From NCBI GenBank assembly GCA_964590135.1, contig CAZPVX010000027.1:1-64000 (forward strand): a stretch of DNA of 64,000 bases, given 5' to 3'. This document shows, piece after piece, positions 45,601 through 54,204 of the stretch. Below the pieces are notes generated by a model. It saw nothing but the letters and a program-made list of their open reading frames with translations, had not been told where the DNA came from and made no database searches. The stretch is from JBDHWI01 sp964590135. GTDB lineage: Bacteria > Chloroflexota > Anaerolineae > J036 > Brachytrichaceae. Position 1 is the stretch's first letter; the number at the start of each line of letters is the position of its first letter. Both the position numbers and the translations under genes were made by a program.

Positions 45601-45682
45601 CCAACCTTGTTGCAACGGCACGGATGCCATAGCGATTCCATGCGATTTGAGCGACGAGCGCCGCTGTGAATGAGTTCATCAT
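42635..45682 (-). CDS. Three-domain fusion: APH kinase, M23 peptidase, class III aminotransferase
   Basis: About 1015 residues. Residues about 1-340 are an aminoglycoside-phosphotransferase-like kinase (AVIHNDANDYNVLVS, GLIDFGDAL). About 375-560 is an M23 peptidase (FAAFDGVVHSFAD, LYGHLSRESL, PPHLHFQII). About 600-1010 is a class III aminotransferase with PLP lysine in VALGKPIGNGFPMGA and GYHGHTS, close to ethanolamine-phosphate lyases. This order occurs in other bacteria, mostly as uncharacterised proteins. Together they suggest phosphorylation and lyase steps on an amino alcohol. ATG at 45682. Confidence 0.9.
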   Translation of the reverse strand: MMNSFTAALVAQIAWNRYGIRAVATRLDGEFDANFRLDAADGRRYLLRVSPPDELRSNIDLQRALLARLAQSPAAPFVQRMIPTVDADVFCTIDSAEGQRFARLLSWLDGRLMAQVRPQLPDLLASLGSMLGTVDAALVGFDHAGAHRDLKWDLSKAEWIGADADLIDDADRRAIVQRHLAHYSSAVQPALAGLRRAVIHNDANDYNVLVSGTGYDALAAGLIDFGDALFAPVVCNLAIAMAYVMLDKPDPLASAAHLARGYQAAFPLTTAEIEVLYPLAVMRLCVSVVNSARRKRECPDDAYVLVSEVPAWRTLARLQQEHPRLAHYKLRQACGLEPAPHAPKVRQWLQARAGEAASVVAPDVRTAPALVFDLSAGSLDLGLPDTHDTPEKLSRLLFERMDAEGVVAGIGRHDEARLIYKSEDFGTQGENGIEYRTVHLGLDLFQPAGSPVFAAFDGVVHSFADNPAQLDYGPCIILQHEAGEGVAFYTLYGHLSRESLDGLRAGVKIQRGQRLATIGDFSVNGNWPPHLHFQIITDLLDFNGTFPGVARASDRAVWRSLCPDPNIVVGVPAARFPPPQTTTAEIVDERRRRIGHNLSISYRHPLHLVRGEGQSLFDADGRRYIDFYNNVPHVGHNHPHVVRAAQRQLAVLNTNTRYLHAELTRYARRLTERMPGDLKVCFFVASGSEATELSLRLARACTRQRDLIVSEGAYHGHTSTLIDISPYKAEGPGGAGLPDWVHKADAPDVYRGKYRREDAVAGLHYAQDVQRIIDAIHAQGRGLCGFIIESVPSVCGQIVLPDGYLPAVYASVRAAGGVCIADEVQTGFGRLGTHFWAFERYGVTPDIVALGKPIGNGFPMGAVITTPAIAAAFDNGMEFFSTFGGSTAACAVGNAVLDVIEREGLQANALRVGDALAVQLRALMARHPIIGDVRGGGLMLGVELVDDRDSLAPAARQAAYIADRLQQRGLLIGTDGIHHNILKIRGPLCLTLGDVEVFVRVLDAVLEEDGAQPAG

Positions 45683-45831
45683 ACGTAGCGCCGGCAAGTG
45701 TAAAGGATTCCGCGCGAGAGAGAAAAGCGCAAAAAGATGATAGATCGCGCCCAGCCAGACTCATTAGACTGTTTCACGGGTCACAAACACGCCGCCGGCA
45801 TGCCCTCATGCCGTGCGACAAGGAGACAGCC

Positions 45832-48369
45832 ATGAATGCATGCAGGTCGCTCACGCGCCTCTTCGGCGCAATCACGCTGGCCGCAACGCTGGCCGGCAGT
45901 CTGACGCCGGCGGCAGCCGCACCGCTGGCCGAGCCCGAGGGCAGCGGCAAGGTCGCTTACGTCTTTCGCCGCGACACGCCCGACATCCTCGAATATGCCA
46001 ATTTTCTTGCCGCCAAGGGCTACAGCGTGACCAAAGTGCCGCTTGGCGCAGTGCTTGGCACCGATTTCACACAATTCGACCTCACCGTCATCGCTGACGA
46101 CACCGGCAACCTCAGCAACTGGGGCATTCCGCCCAGCACCGCCGCACAGGTGACGCAAATCACCAGCGCGCGCAAGCCCATCCTCGGCATCGGTGAAGGA
46201 GGCTACGCATTCTTCGGCCAGGTGCCGGATTACGTCGGCTGGCCGAATGGCTGGCACGGACCAAACGCGCTCCTGGATCGCGCACCTGGCGCGCCGCCAG
46301 CCATTTTCTCCGTGCCAAATGTCATGCCGGTCGGCACGATCAAGGTCTATAGCAACCCCAGCAACGAGGTTGGCATCTATCTGCCGCCAGCGCCGGCGGA
46401 TGTGATTGCCGTCGGGTTGGAGCCGACAACACCCAATCACGCCAGCCTGGCTTTTCAGGGCTGCCATTTTCTGTGGGGCTTCTCTGATGACCCGACGAAG
46501 ATGACCGGCGACGGGCAAGGTTTGTTTGAGAACTATGTGCAGTATGCGCGCACATTCCAGTGCGCGCGCAATCCAACACCACCCCCGCAGGATTGCTATC
46601 GCCTTCTGAAGAGCGCGGTGCCGGCGGACGGAACAACCGTCGCACCAGGCGCGGTGATCCTCTACAAGATCGCATATGCCATCAACCCCTCTGGCGGACC
46701 AAACTGCCCGAACGAAGCGCGCATCACCGACAAGGTGCCAGACAACACCATGTTTGTGCCAGGAAGCGCCAGCGACGGCATCTCGCCGGCGGCGGATGGC
46801 ACCCTGGCATGGGTGGTGACTGGCAGCGGCACGAAGGAATTCCGCGTGACTGTGCTGGATACTGCCTGCCGGCAGACTGCTGCCGGCGCGCCGCTCGGCT
46901 TCATCGAGAACCGTGCCGCGCTATATCTGCCCGGATATCTGACCGTGCTCAGCAACCTCGTCACGCACAAGGTGCAATGCGGGCCGATCAGCTTCCCGAA
47001 TGACCAACCGCCGTATGCAGAGACGGAGATCGAGATCTACCCATATCCGATCATCGCTGGTCATCCCACCGAGGTGAGCGTGAAGGTGACCAACAATACT
47101 GCTGCGCCGGTCACCGTGGTTGTGCATTTCCAGGGCAGCGCCGACAAGTTTGGCATCGGCATGTCGTTCAGCGACTTCGCAACGAAGTCCGTGACGATTC
47201 CACCGAACAGCACGGTGAAGGTGAAGACGATCGCGACATTTGCAGCCACCGGCCACTACTGCATCCAGATCAAAGTGGATGTGCCGGGCGGGCCACCGCT
47301 CTACACACAGCGCAACCTCGACGTGATGGAAGACTTGAAGCCGGGCCAGACCGACATCCTCACGTTCACCGTCGGCAACCCAACATCGTTCAACCCGCTC
47401 ACGATCAATCTGCACGTCATCAACACCTGCCCGGGTTGGAATGCAGTCGTGTTGCCGGCATCGGTCACGCTCGCGCCCGGCGCGACGCAGATTGTGCAAC
47501 TGCACACCACACCGCCGAATCCGATCGTCTTTGGCAGTGGTTGCCACATCGACGTGCAGGGCTGGTATGTCGATCCCACCACGAATCTGCCTGTATTGCT
47601 GGGCGGCATTCGCAAACTGGATGTGCCGCCAGTGCATCTGCCGCACCCCGAAATTCCGTGGGAAGAGAAAGAGATTACGGTGAACCCTGATCCGCCGGTG
47701 ACAGGACAGCCGGCGCAGATCTGCGTGCAACTGCAAAATCCGATGCCCTTCCCGCGCACAGTGACGCTGGAATACGCGGTCGCGGACTTTGGCGCCGGCA
47801 TCCCCTTCACGCCGGTGGGGATGCAGACAGTGACGCTGCCGCCGAACAGCTTCAACAACTACTGTGTGAACTGGACGCCGGCTGCTGGCGGCACGCTGCA
47901 TCGCTGTATTCTCGTCACGCTGAAGCAGGCGGGTTACATCGACGACCATAGCCAGCGCAACATCAACGTGGTGCGCCCACTGCGCAGCCTGATCGACAAG
48001 CTGAAGGTGCCGGCGAAGATCGTGAACCCGGATGGCATCTCGCACACGCTGAAGCTGGAGCCAACCTTGATCGGCATCGACCCGGCATGGGGCTTGGAGA
48101 TCAAGATGGGCGATGGCAGCGTCTTGCCGCAGGAGATCGGCCCTGGCCAGACGCTGGGCATCTTGATCGGGTTGTTGCTGCCGGCCAACATGCAAGCGCA
48201 GGGCATGGATGCCGCAAATGCGGCTGCTGACCCGCGCATGGGTGATGAGAGCAGCGTGCAGGTGAATGTGCTGTTCGACGGCGAATCTGTTGGCGGCTTC
48301 ACCGTGCAATTCGGCTCGCCAAACACGATCAACCTCCCGCTCCTCAACCGCGACTACACGCCGCAGTAA
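45832..48369 (+). CDS. Large secreted protein with repeated Ig-like beta domains
   Basis: 845 residues. Signal peptide SLTRLFGAITLAATLAGSLT then AAAAPLAEP. Residues about 45-240 resemble a Rossmann-like unit (GKVAYVFRRDTPDILEY). A DUF11-like domain follows (DNTMFVPGSASDGISP), and then at least three similar ~130-residue beta units that each start with ITVNPDPP or EIEIYPYP and have VTVVVHFQGS-type strands. Probably a cell-surface or S-layer-related protein. The ribosome site AAGGAGA precedes the ATG. Confidence 0.8.
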   Translation: MNACRSLTRLFGAITLAATLAGSLTPAAAAPLAEPEGSGKVAYVFRRDTPDILEYANFLAAKGYSVTKVPLGAVLGTDFTQFDLTVIADDTGNLSNWGIPPSTAAQVTQITSARKPILGIGEGGYAFFGQVPDYVGWPNGWHGPNALLDRAPGAPPAIFSVPNVMPVGTIKVYSNPSNEVGIYLPPAPADVIAVGLEPTTPNHASLAFQGCHFLWGFSDDPTKMTGDGQGLFENYVQYARTFQCARNPTPPPQDCYRLLKSAVPADGTTVAPGAVILYKIAYAINPSGGPNCPNEARITDKVPDNTMFVPGSASDGISPAADGTLAWVVTGSGTKEFRVTVLDTACRQTAAGAPLGFIENRAALYLPGYLTVLSNLVTHKVQCGPISFPNDQPPYAETEIEIYPYPIIAGHPTEVSVKVTNNTAAPVTVVVHFQGSADKFGIGMSFSDFATKSVTIPPNSTVKVKTIATFAATGHYCIQIKVDVPGGPPLYTQRNLDVMEDLKPGQTDILTFTVGNPTSFNPLTINLHVINTCPGWNAVVLPASVTLAPGATQIVQLHTTPPNPIVFGSGCHIDVQGWYVDPTTNLPVLLGGIRKLDVPPVHLPHPEIPWEEKEITVNPDPPVTGQPAQICVQLQNPMPFPRTVTLEYAVADFGAGIPFTPVGMQTVTLPPNSFNNYCVNWTPAAGGTLHRCILVTLKQAGYIDDHSQRNINVVRPLRSLIDKLKVPAKIVNPDGISHTLKLEPTLIGIDPAWGLEIKMGDGSVLPQEIGPGQTLGILIGLLLPANMQAQGMDAANAAADPRMGDESSVQVNVLFDGESVGGFTVQFGSPNTINLPLLNRDYTPQ

Positions 48370-48404
48370 ATTGCAAATAGCAGAAGTGGGGCATCGCTGC
48401 CCAC

Positions 48405-48446
48405 AAAAAAGCCGCGCGAAGCACAAGTGCTTCGCGCGGCTTTTTT
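48405..48446. terminator. Bidirectional rho-independent terminator
   Basis: A 13-bp stem (GCCGCGCGAAGCA with TGCTTCGCGCGGC), loop CAAG, flanked by six A on one side and six T on the other. It separates the convergent surface-protein gene and ahcY. Confidence 0.97.
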
Positions 48447-48555
48447 GCCTGCCGATATTGCGCCGTTATTGCGCAGTAAAACCTGTGGATGGTTTTGGAA
48501 GAAACGGCACAAGGCCCGTCATTCAGCCATCACCAACCGCAACTCACTTTGCGAA

Positions 48556-49818
48556 TCAGGTGCCTTCTTCCCAGCTTGCCAGGTAGCGCGCCTGCTCTTC
48601 GGTCAGCGTGTCGATCCGCACGCCAAGGCTCGCCAGCTTTAGCTTGGCGATCTCGCGGTCTACATCATCAGGGATGGTATAGACGTTTGGCTGCAGGCTC
48701 TTGTAGTTGCGCAGCATGTATTCCACGCCGAGCGCCTGGTTGGCAAAGCTCATATCCATCACCGCTGCCGGGTGGCCCTCCGCGGCGGCGAGGTTGATCA
48801 ACCGGCCATCGCCGAGCAGGTTCAGCTTGCGGCCGTCCTTCATCGTGAATTGCTCGACGAACGGGCGCACCTGACGCGGCGCTTCGCCATTGCTCAGGTC
48901 AACCAGCGCAGGGATGTTGATCTCCGCGTTGAAGTGACCGCTGTTGCTCAGGATTGCGCCGTCCTTCATCACCTCGAAGTGATCCTTGTCCAGCACGTTC
49001 TTGTCGCCAGTGACCGTGATAAACACATCACCCTTCGCAGCAGCCTCCTTCAGCGGCATCACCTGGAAGCCGTCCATGAGCGCTTCCAGCGCCGGCAACG
49101 GGTCGACCTCGGTGACGACGACATGCGCGCCCAGGCCGCGCGCGCGGCTGGCCACACCGCGGCCGCACCAGCCATAGCCGCTGACAACCACAGTGCGGCC
49201 GGCAAGCAGGATGTTTGTCGCGCGAATCACGCCGTCCATCGTGCTTTGGCCGGTGCCATAGCGGTTGTCAAAGTAGTGCTTGGTCATGCTGTCGTTCACC
49301 GCCAACACCGGGAAGCGCAGCGCCTTATCCTTCGCCATCGCGCGCAGGCGGATGACGCCGGTGGTCGTCTCTTCGGTGCCGCACATCACCTCCGGCACCT
49401 GGTTGGCGCGCTCCTTGTGCAGCACGCTCACCAGGTCGCAGCCGTCATCCATGGTGATCTGCGGGTGATGGTCGAGCGCGGCGTTGAGGTGACGATAGTA
49501 GGTCGCGTTGTCCTCACCCTTGATGGCGTAGACCGGGATCTCGTCATTCGCCACAAGCGAGGCGGCCACTTCGTCCTGCGTGCTGAGCGGGTTGCTGGCA
49601 ACCAGCACGATGTCAGCGCCGCCGGCCTGCAGCGTGCGCATCAGCGCCGCCGTCTCACTCGTCACATGCAGGCACGCGCTGACCTTGAGACCCTTCAACG
49701 GCTGCTCCTTCGCGAAGCGCTCACGAATGGCCTTCAGCACCGGCATCTCGTTCTCCGACCATTCGATCTTGTAGCGGCCGGATGTGGCCTGGTTGATGTC
49801 CTTGACGTCGAAATTCAT
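48556..49818 (-). CDS. ahcY: Adenosylhomocysteinase
   Basis: A 420-residue S-adenosylhomocysteine hydrolase. VSACLHVTSETAALMRTL, the AVNDSMTKHYFDNRYGTGQS segment and the NAD motif VVVSGYGWCGRGVASRARG are all present. The tail ends QARYLASWEEGT rather than the KPxHYRY of many forms. It splits SAH into adenosine and homocysteine, feeding the HMT/MTHFR at 3196. ATG preceded by AAGGAGA. A structured leader lies upstream. Confidence 0.97.
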   Translation of the reverse strand: MNFDVKDINQATSGRYKIEWSENEMPVLKAIRERFAKEQPLKGLKVSACLHVTSETAALMRTLQAGGADIVLVASNPLSTQDEVAASLVANDEIPVYAIKGEDNATYYRHLNAALDHHPQITMDDGCDLVSVLHKERANQVPEVMCGTEETTTGVIRLRAMAKDKALRFPVLAVNDSMTKHYFDNRYGTGQSTMDGVIRATNILLAGRTVVVSGYGWCGRGVASRARGLGAHVVVTEVDPLPALEALMDGFQVMPLKEAAAKGDVFITVTGDKNVLDKDHFEVMKDGAILSNSGHFNAEINIPALVDLSNGEAPRQVRPFVEQFTMKDGRKLNLLGDGRLINLAAAEGHPAAVMDMSFANQALGVEYMLRNYKSLQPNVYTIPDDVDREIAKLKLASLGVRIDTLTEEQARYLASWEEGT

Positions 49819-50061
49819 GTTTGTGTCTCCTTAAACAATCCTAAAAGCTTCACCCCAAAAGACACAAAGCACCGGGACTCCAGGCTGCTCCTTTTCTCCG
49901 CTACGATGCGCCCCCTGCGCACAGGGGAGTCGAGATGGAGAGCGGAGCGGCTTGTGTTCTTCTGACTGCAAAACAAACAGGCGCAAGTATACGAGCATCG
50001 TTGCGCGGGCCGTAGTATACGAGAGCAGGACTTGGTAAACTGTCTGTCTACATCCAACCAT
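49819..50061. promoter_or_regulatory. Divergent ahcY/pstB control region with tandem promoters and structured leader
   Basis: Two direct copies of AGTATACGAG lie at 49986-49995 and 50014-50023, 28 bases apart. On the minus strand each holds TATACT, so they may be tandem -10 boxes for ahcY or a regulator site. Downstream, on the ahcY side, CTCCGCT can pair with AGCGGAG around an inner hairpin CCCCTG-TGCG-CAGGGG. I see no match to the known SAH riboswitch consensus. Confidence 0.5.
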
Positions 50062-50931
<870 letters not shown>

Positions 50932-50994
50932 TCGCTTAAGGTGCTTTGCAACTTCCCGCCCTTGCATTCAAAATCTGCGCAAGGAGCAGACAAC

Positions 50995-51240
50995 ATGCTA
51001 AATGTAAAAATCATCGGCGCAGATTCCAGTGCCAGCCGGCGACTTGAGGAGATGGTCCTCGACGTGGCCGATTCGATGGCGCTCGACGTGACGGTGACGC
51101 ACGTCAGCGACGCCGGCGAGATGGCGAAATGGCAGGTGGCGCAAATGCCGGCGCTCGTCGTCAATGAGCGTGTGGTGTGCGCCGGCCGCATCCCGATGAA
51201 TGAAGAGATCGCCTCGTATCTGCTGAGCGAGCCGGCGTAG
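50995..51240 (+). CDS. Thioredoxin-like small protein lacking the CxxC motif
   Basis: An 81-residue protein of the MTH895/redox-disulfide-2 type (LNVKIIGADSSASRRLEEMV, QMPALVVNERVVCAGRI). In the family the first turn reads G-C-x-x-C; here it is DSSAS, so no redox disulfide can form there. One Cys (VVCAG) remains. The site AAGGAG precedes the ATG. It lies beside an arsenic cluster; such proteins are frequent next to ars genes. Confidence 0.75.
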   Translation: MLNVKIIGADSSASRRLEEMVLDVADSMALDVTVTHVSDAGEMAKWQVAQMPALVVNERVVCAGRIPMNEEIASYLLSEPA

Positions 51241-51290
51241 CATCTCGCAGTCGGACTCCTCTACGGAGCCCGACTGACTTCATCTCAACC

Positions 51291-52061
51291 TCACGGCTTG
51301 GTTGCAATGATCACCGCCGAACAGACTTTATCCTTCAGCGCCGGCAAGTCATCCGCCGCCCCACCCTTCAGCTCGATCTTCACATCGACAAAACCCGCGT
51401 CGTGCAGTTGCGTCGCATACACATTCATATCGAGTGCGCCGGCGTAGCACCCGCCCCACAGCGCCATGTCGCGCCGCACCTCTTCGCCCAGATCCCCATT
51501 CGCCACGATGTCGCTCACCGCGATGCGGCCGCCCGGTTTTAACACGCGGAACATCTCGCGGAAAACTTGCGGCTTGTCGGGCGAGAGGTTGATCACGCAA
51601 TTCGACATGATGACGTCGGCAGTGTTGTCCAGCACCGGCAGAGCTTCGAGATAGCCAAAACGAAAATCGATGTTGGTCGTCTTCATGCGCGCGGCGTTTG
51701 CCCACGCCTTCGACAGCATGTCTGGCGTCATGTCGATGCCGATGACATGACCACGCGCACCAGCCTGCTTCGCGGCGATGAAGCACTCCAGCCCGCCGCC
51801 GCTGCCCAAGTCGATCACCGTTTCATCAGGTTGCACATGCGCCAGCGAAACTGCATCGCCACACCCAAGCGTAAAGCTCGCTACATCGTCGGGGATGCCG
51901 TCGAGCAACTGTTCGTCATGGAAGGGATTGGGCGAACAGCAACTGCCGGCGCTGCTCTTGCCGGTGGTCGGCCCACAGCAACTGTCGTTGTTGCGCGCTC
52001 GCTCTGCGTAGAACTCGCGCACCGATTCGCGCACTTCCGAAATAGGAATGACATTGCTCAT
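51291..52061 (-). CDS. arsM: Arsenite S-adenosylmethionine methyltransferase
   Basis: A 256-residue ArsM. SAM motif VIDLGSGGGLECFIA; conserved cysteines in SCCGP, SCCSP, SNCVINLSP and WGGCYAGAL bind As(III). It methylates arsenite to volatile or less toxic forms. The stop of arsR lies 21 bases upstream, so both share the arsR promoter. Confidence 0.95.
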   Translation of the reverse strand: MSNVIPISEVRESVREFYAERARNNDSCCGPTTGKSSAGSCCSPNPFHDEQLLDGIPDDVASFTLGCGDAVSLAHVQPDETVIDLGSGGGLECFIAAKQAGARGHVIGIDMTPDMLSKAWANAARMKTTNIDFRFGYLEALPVLDNTADVIMSNCVINLSPDKPQVFREMFRVLKPGGRIAVSDIVANGDLGEEVRRDMALWGGCYAGALDMNVYATQLHDAGFVDVKIELKGGAADDLPALKDKVCSAVIIATKP

Positions 52062-52082
52062 GTGAATAACTCCTTGAAAAAT

Positions 52083-52415
52083 TCATGTGCCCTTCAATTC
52101 ACGCTTGACTTTGTGCGACAGGTCCTCCTCCGGCGCAAAGGTCAGCATGAGCTTGCCACAACAAACGGTGATGCGCGCCTGGTTGAGCGAGTAGTAGGTT
52201 GCACGCCCTTCGCGCTCGATGATGACGAGGCCAGCGTCACGCAGAATGGCGAGATGATGTGACGCAGTGGGTTGCGCCACGCCGATTTGCCGCGCGATGT
52301 CGCCCACATTCAGGCGCCGGCAACAGCACAGCAACATGATCTGCTGGCGCGTCTCGTCAGCAATCGCCTTGGCAAATGCGACGACATCGACGGTTTCTTT
52401 TGCGGCCTTGCTCAT
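52083..52415 (-). CDS. arsR: ArsR-family metal-responsive repressor
   Basis: A 110-residue winged-helix protein. The helix-turn-helix is NVGDIARQIGVAQPTASHHL. The putative As(III) ligands lie in LLCCCRRLN before the HTH and in a second pair VCCGK near the end, which is unlike the classic ELCVCDL form. It likely represses its own operon through the palindrome that touches its start codon. Co-transcribed with arsM. Confidence 0.9.
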   Translation of the reverse strand: MSKAAKETVDVVAFAKAIADETRQQIMLLCCCRRLNVGDIARQIGVAQPTASHHLAILRDAGLVIIEREGRATYYSLNQARITVCCGKLMLTFAPEEDLSHKVKRELKGT

Positions 52416-52466
52416 ATAGATATCTATCTATGCGTTTGATTATATAGACAAATGTCAATGCGTCAA
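52416..52466 (-). promoter_or_regulatory. arsR promoter and operator
   Basis: On the minus strand, -35 TTGACG at 52461-52466 and -10 TATAAT at 52439-52444 are separated by 16 bases. The 12-bp palindrome ATAGATATCTAT at 52416-52427 lies between the start site and the ATG, a good place for ArsR to block transcription. Confidence 0.75.
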
Positions 52467-52537
52467 GATAATGCAAAATCCGCAGGTCATCGCGGGCGCG
52501 AGGCCTTGCCAGGGTTATATTCAGCGCAAGCGTGCTT

Positions 52538-52966
52538 TCATCCGCCAATCTGGACAAATACCTTGAACTTCTCGATCAAGCCGTCGCGCACATTGCGAAA
52601 GGCTTGCAACTTCGCCTCGTCGCCTTCCACTGCTGCCGGATCGGGGAAGCTCCAATGAATGCGCGGGTACTGGCCGGGCAGGAATGGGCACGCCTCAGCC
52701 GCGTTGTCGCACACGGTGATGACTGCGTCGAAGGGCTGGCCGAGAAATTGATCGTAGGTCTTCGATGTGTGGCCGCGCAGGTCGATGCTGATCTCATCCA
52801 TTACCTTGATGGCGAAAGGATTGACATACGTCGCGCGGCTGCCGGCGCTGAAGACGTCATAGCGGTCGCCGGCGAGGGAGCGCAACACACCTTCTGCCAT
52901 TTGCGAGCGTGCCGAATTTGCAGTACAGAGGATGAGCACGCGTTTCTTTTGTGCAGGTTGTGTCAT
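52538..52966 (-). CDS. arsC: Arsenate reductase, low-molecular-weight phosphatase fold
   Basis: A 142-residue ArsC. The P-loop is LILCTANSARSQMAEG with nucleophile Cys14, and the resolving pair is in VCDNAAEACPFLPGQ. This is the thioredoxin-coupled form. It reduces arsenate to arsenite, which ArsM can then methylate. The start at ATG 52966 is preferred over an ATG five codons earlier. A terminator lies upstream, after the PfkB gene. Confidence 0.94.
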   Translation of the reverse strand: MTQPAQKKRVLILCTANSARSQMAEGVLRSLAGDRYDVFSAGSRATYVNPFAIKVMDEISIDLRGHTSKTYDQFLGQPFDAVITVCDNAAEACPFLPGQYPRIHWSFPDPAAVEGDEAKLQAFRNVRDGLIEKFKVFVQIGG

Positions 52967-53023
52967 AGCGTTGTCATGCAATCAGTCGCGTCTTACCATG
53001 GGTTGGCATCGTCAAACGCAAGT

Positions 53024-53056
53024 GGAACAAAAACGCGTCAACCTTCATTGACGCGT
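53024..53056 (-). terminator. Rho-independent terminator after the PfkB gene
   Basis: ACGCGTCAA at 53033-53041 pairs with TTGACGCGT at 53048-53056, loop of six. On the minus strand the stem is followed by TTTTGTTCC. It separates the PfkB gene from arsC. Confidence 0.8.
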
Positions 53057-53155
53057 AGGACATCGGCATTGTACCTAAGTGGGTCTTGACTGGCGCATTG
53101 CGCATGCGCCACTTCCACGCTGGCCAGCAGCCGACCTTTTCACAATCTCCATTCG

Positions 53156-54112
53156 CTATCCCCCAATCTCAATCTGCCGGCACACAACCTCAATCTCTTC
53201 TCGCGTCGGACATTGCCGCCCGCTGCCGATCTTCTGCACCTTGGCCGCGCCGACGCAGTTTGCAAAGCGCGCGGCCGCCGTCACATCTCGGCGCTTCAGC
53301 CATTCCACCGCGAAGCCGGCGGCAAAGGAATCACCGGCGGCTGTCGTGTCGCGCACATTCACGGGAATGCCAGCGATCTCGACTGCATCACCCTGCTGAG
53401 GAAACACAACGCACCCTTCCCCGCCGCGCTTGATGATGACATGCCGCGAGCCTTGCGCCAGCATCCAGCGCGCAGCATCTGCGAACGTCGATGCACGCGT
53501 GTATTGCATGGCCTCATCGGCGGTGAGCAAGCTCACTTCGCTCATGCGCAAAATATCGAGCGTTTGCGGGCGCACGCTCGCTTCGTTCACAATGGGACCG
53601 AGGTCGTTCATGATCGGCACGCCGGCGGCAAAGGCGATTTGAGTGGCTTGCACTGCGCTGCCGGCGACACGCCGCTCATGCAGCGCATAGCCAGGCATGA
53701 AGAAGGCGTCAGCCTGCTGGATGGCCTGCTCTGAGCGCTGGTCGATGACGAAGGGGTCGCCGCTGCCATCGCGCACGAGGAAGACATGCTGGCCGGCGTC
53801 ATCCACGATCACCAGCACCAGCACATTCACGCTGCCGGCGCCGCGCTGCGCAAATTGCACATCGATGTGCTCATCGCGCAACATCTCGAACACGCTCTGG
53901 CCGTAGGCGTCTTCACCCACCGCGCCAAAGGCAACTGCATGCGCGCCAAGCCGCGCCGCCGTGATGAGAAAGTTGCCGGCGCCGCCTGGCTCGATCGTGA
54001 TCGCATGGATGTTCTGCACGCGCTCTGGCTCGATCGGCAATCGCTCGACAGTCATCACGAGGTCGGTCACCAGATCGCCATAGCACACCACCGCGGGTTG
54101 TTTCAAGGTCAT
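53156..54112 (-). CDS. PfkB-family sugar/nucleoside kinase
   Basis: About 318 residues. The first signature is IEPGGAGNFLITAARLGAHA and the second DTTAAGDSFAAGFAVEW, with the catalytic Asp in AAGDSF. It phosphorylates a sugar or nucleoside; the substrate is unknown. A TACGAT ends seven bases before the ATG at 54112, consistent with leaderless initiation. An ATG three codons upstream is an alternative. Confidence 0.9.
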   Translation of the reverse strand: MTLKQPAVVCYGDLVTDLVMTVERLPIEPERVQNIHAITIEPGGAGNFLITAARLGAHAVAFGAVGEDAYGQSVFEMLRDEHIDVQFAQRGAGSVNVLVLVIVDDAGQHVFLVRDGSGDPFVIDQRSEQAIQQADAFFMPGYALHERRVAGSAVQATQIAFAAGVPIMNDLGPIVNEASVRPQTLDILRMSEVSLLTADEAMQYTRASTFADAARWMLAQGSRHVIIKRGGEGCVVFPQQGDAVEIAGIPVNVRDTTAAGDSFAAGFAVEWLKRRDVTAAARFANCVGAAKVQKIGSGRQCPTREEIEVVCRQIEIGG

Positions 54113-54204
54113 CACGTGCATCGTAGTGGATTCACGCGATGGCCGCAAGCGCGCCGGTGGTTTGCCATCGTAGTGTGAATGGTATATTCGCGCGAAGGAA
54201 TTTC

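Noticed and set aside
42812..45673. A 953-codon plus-strand reading frame
   Set aside because: It is antisense to the three-domain fusion, whose motifs are clear; no domain seen in the plus-strand translation.
49819..50061. SAH riboswitch before ahcY
   Set aside because: I could not match the conserved bases of the known SAH riboswitch; only generic hairpins are visible.
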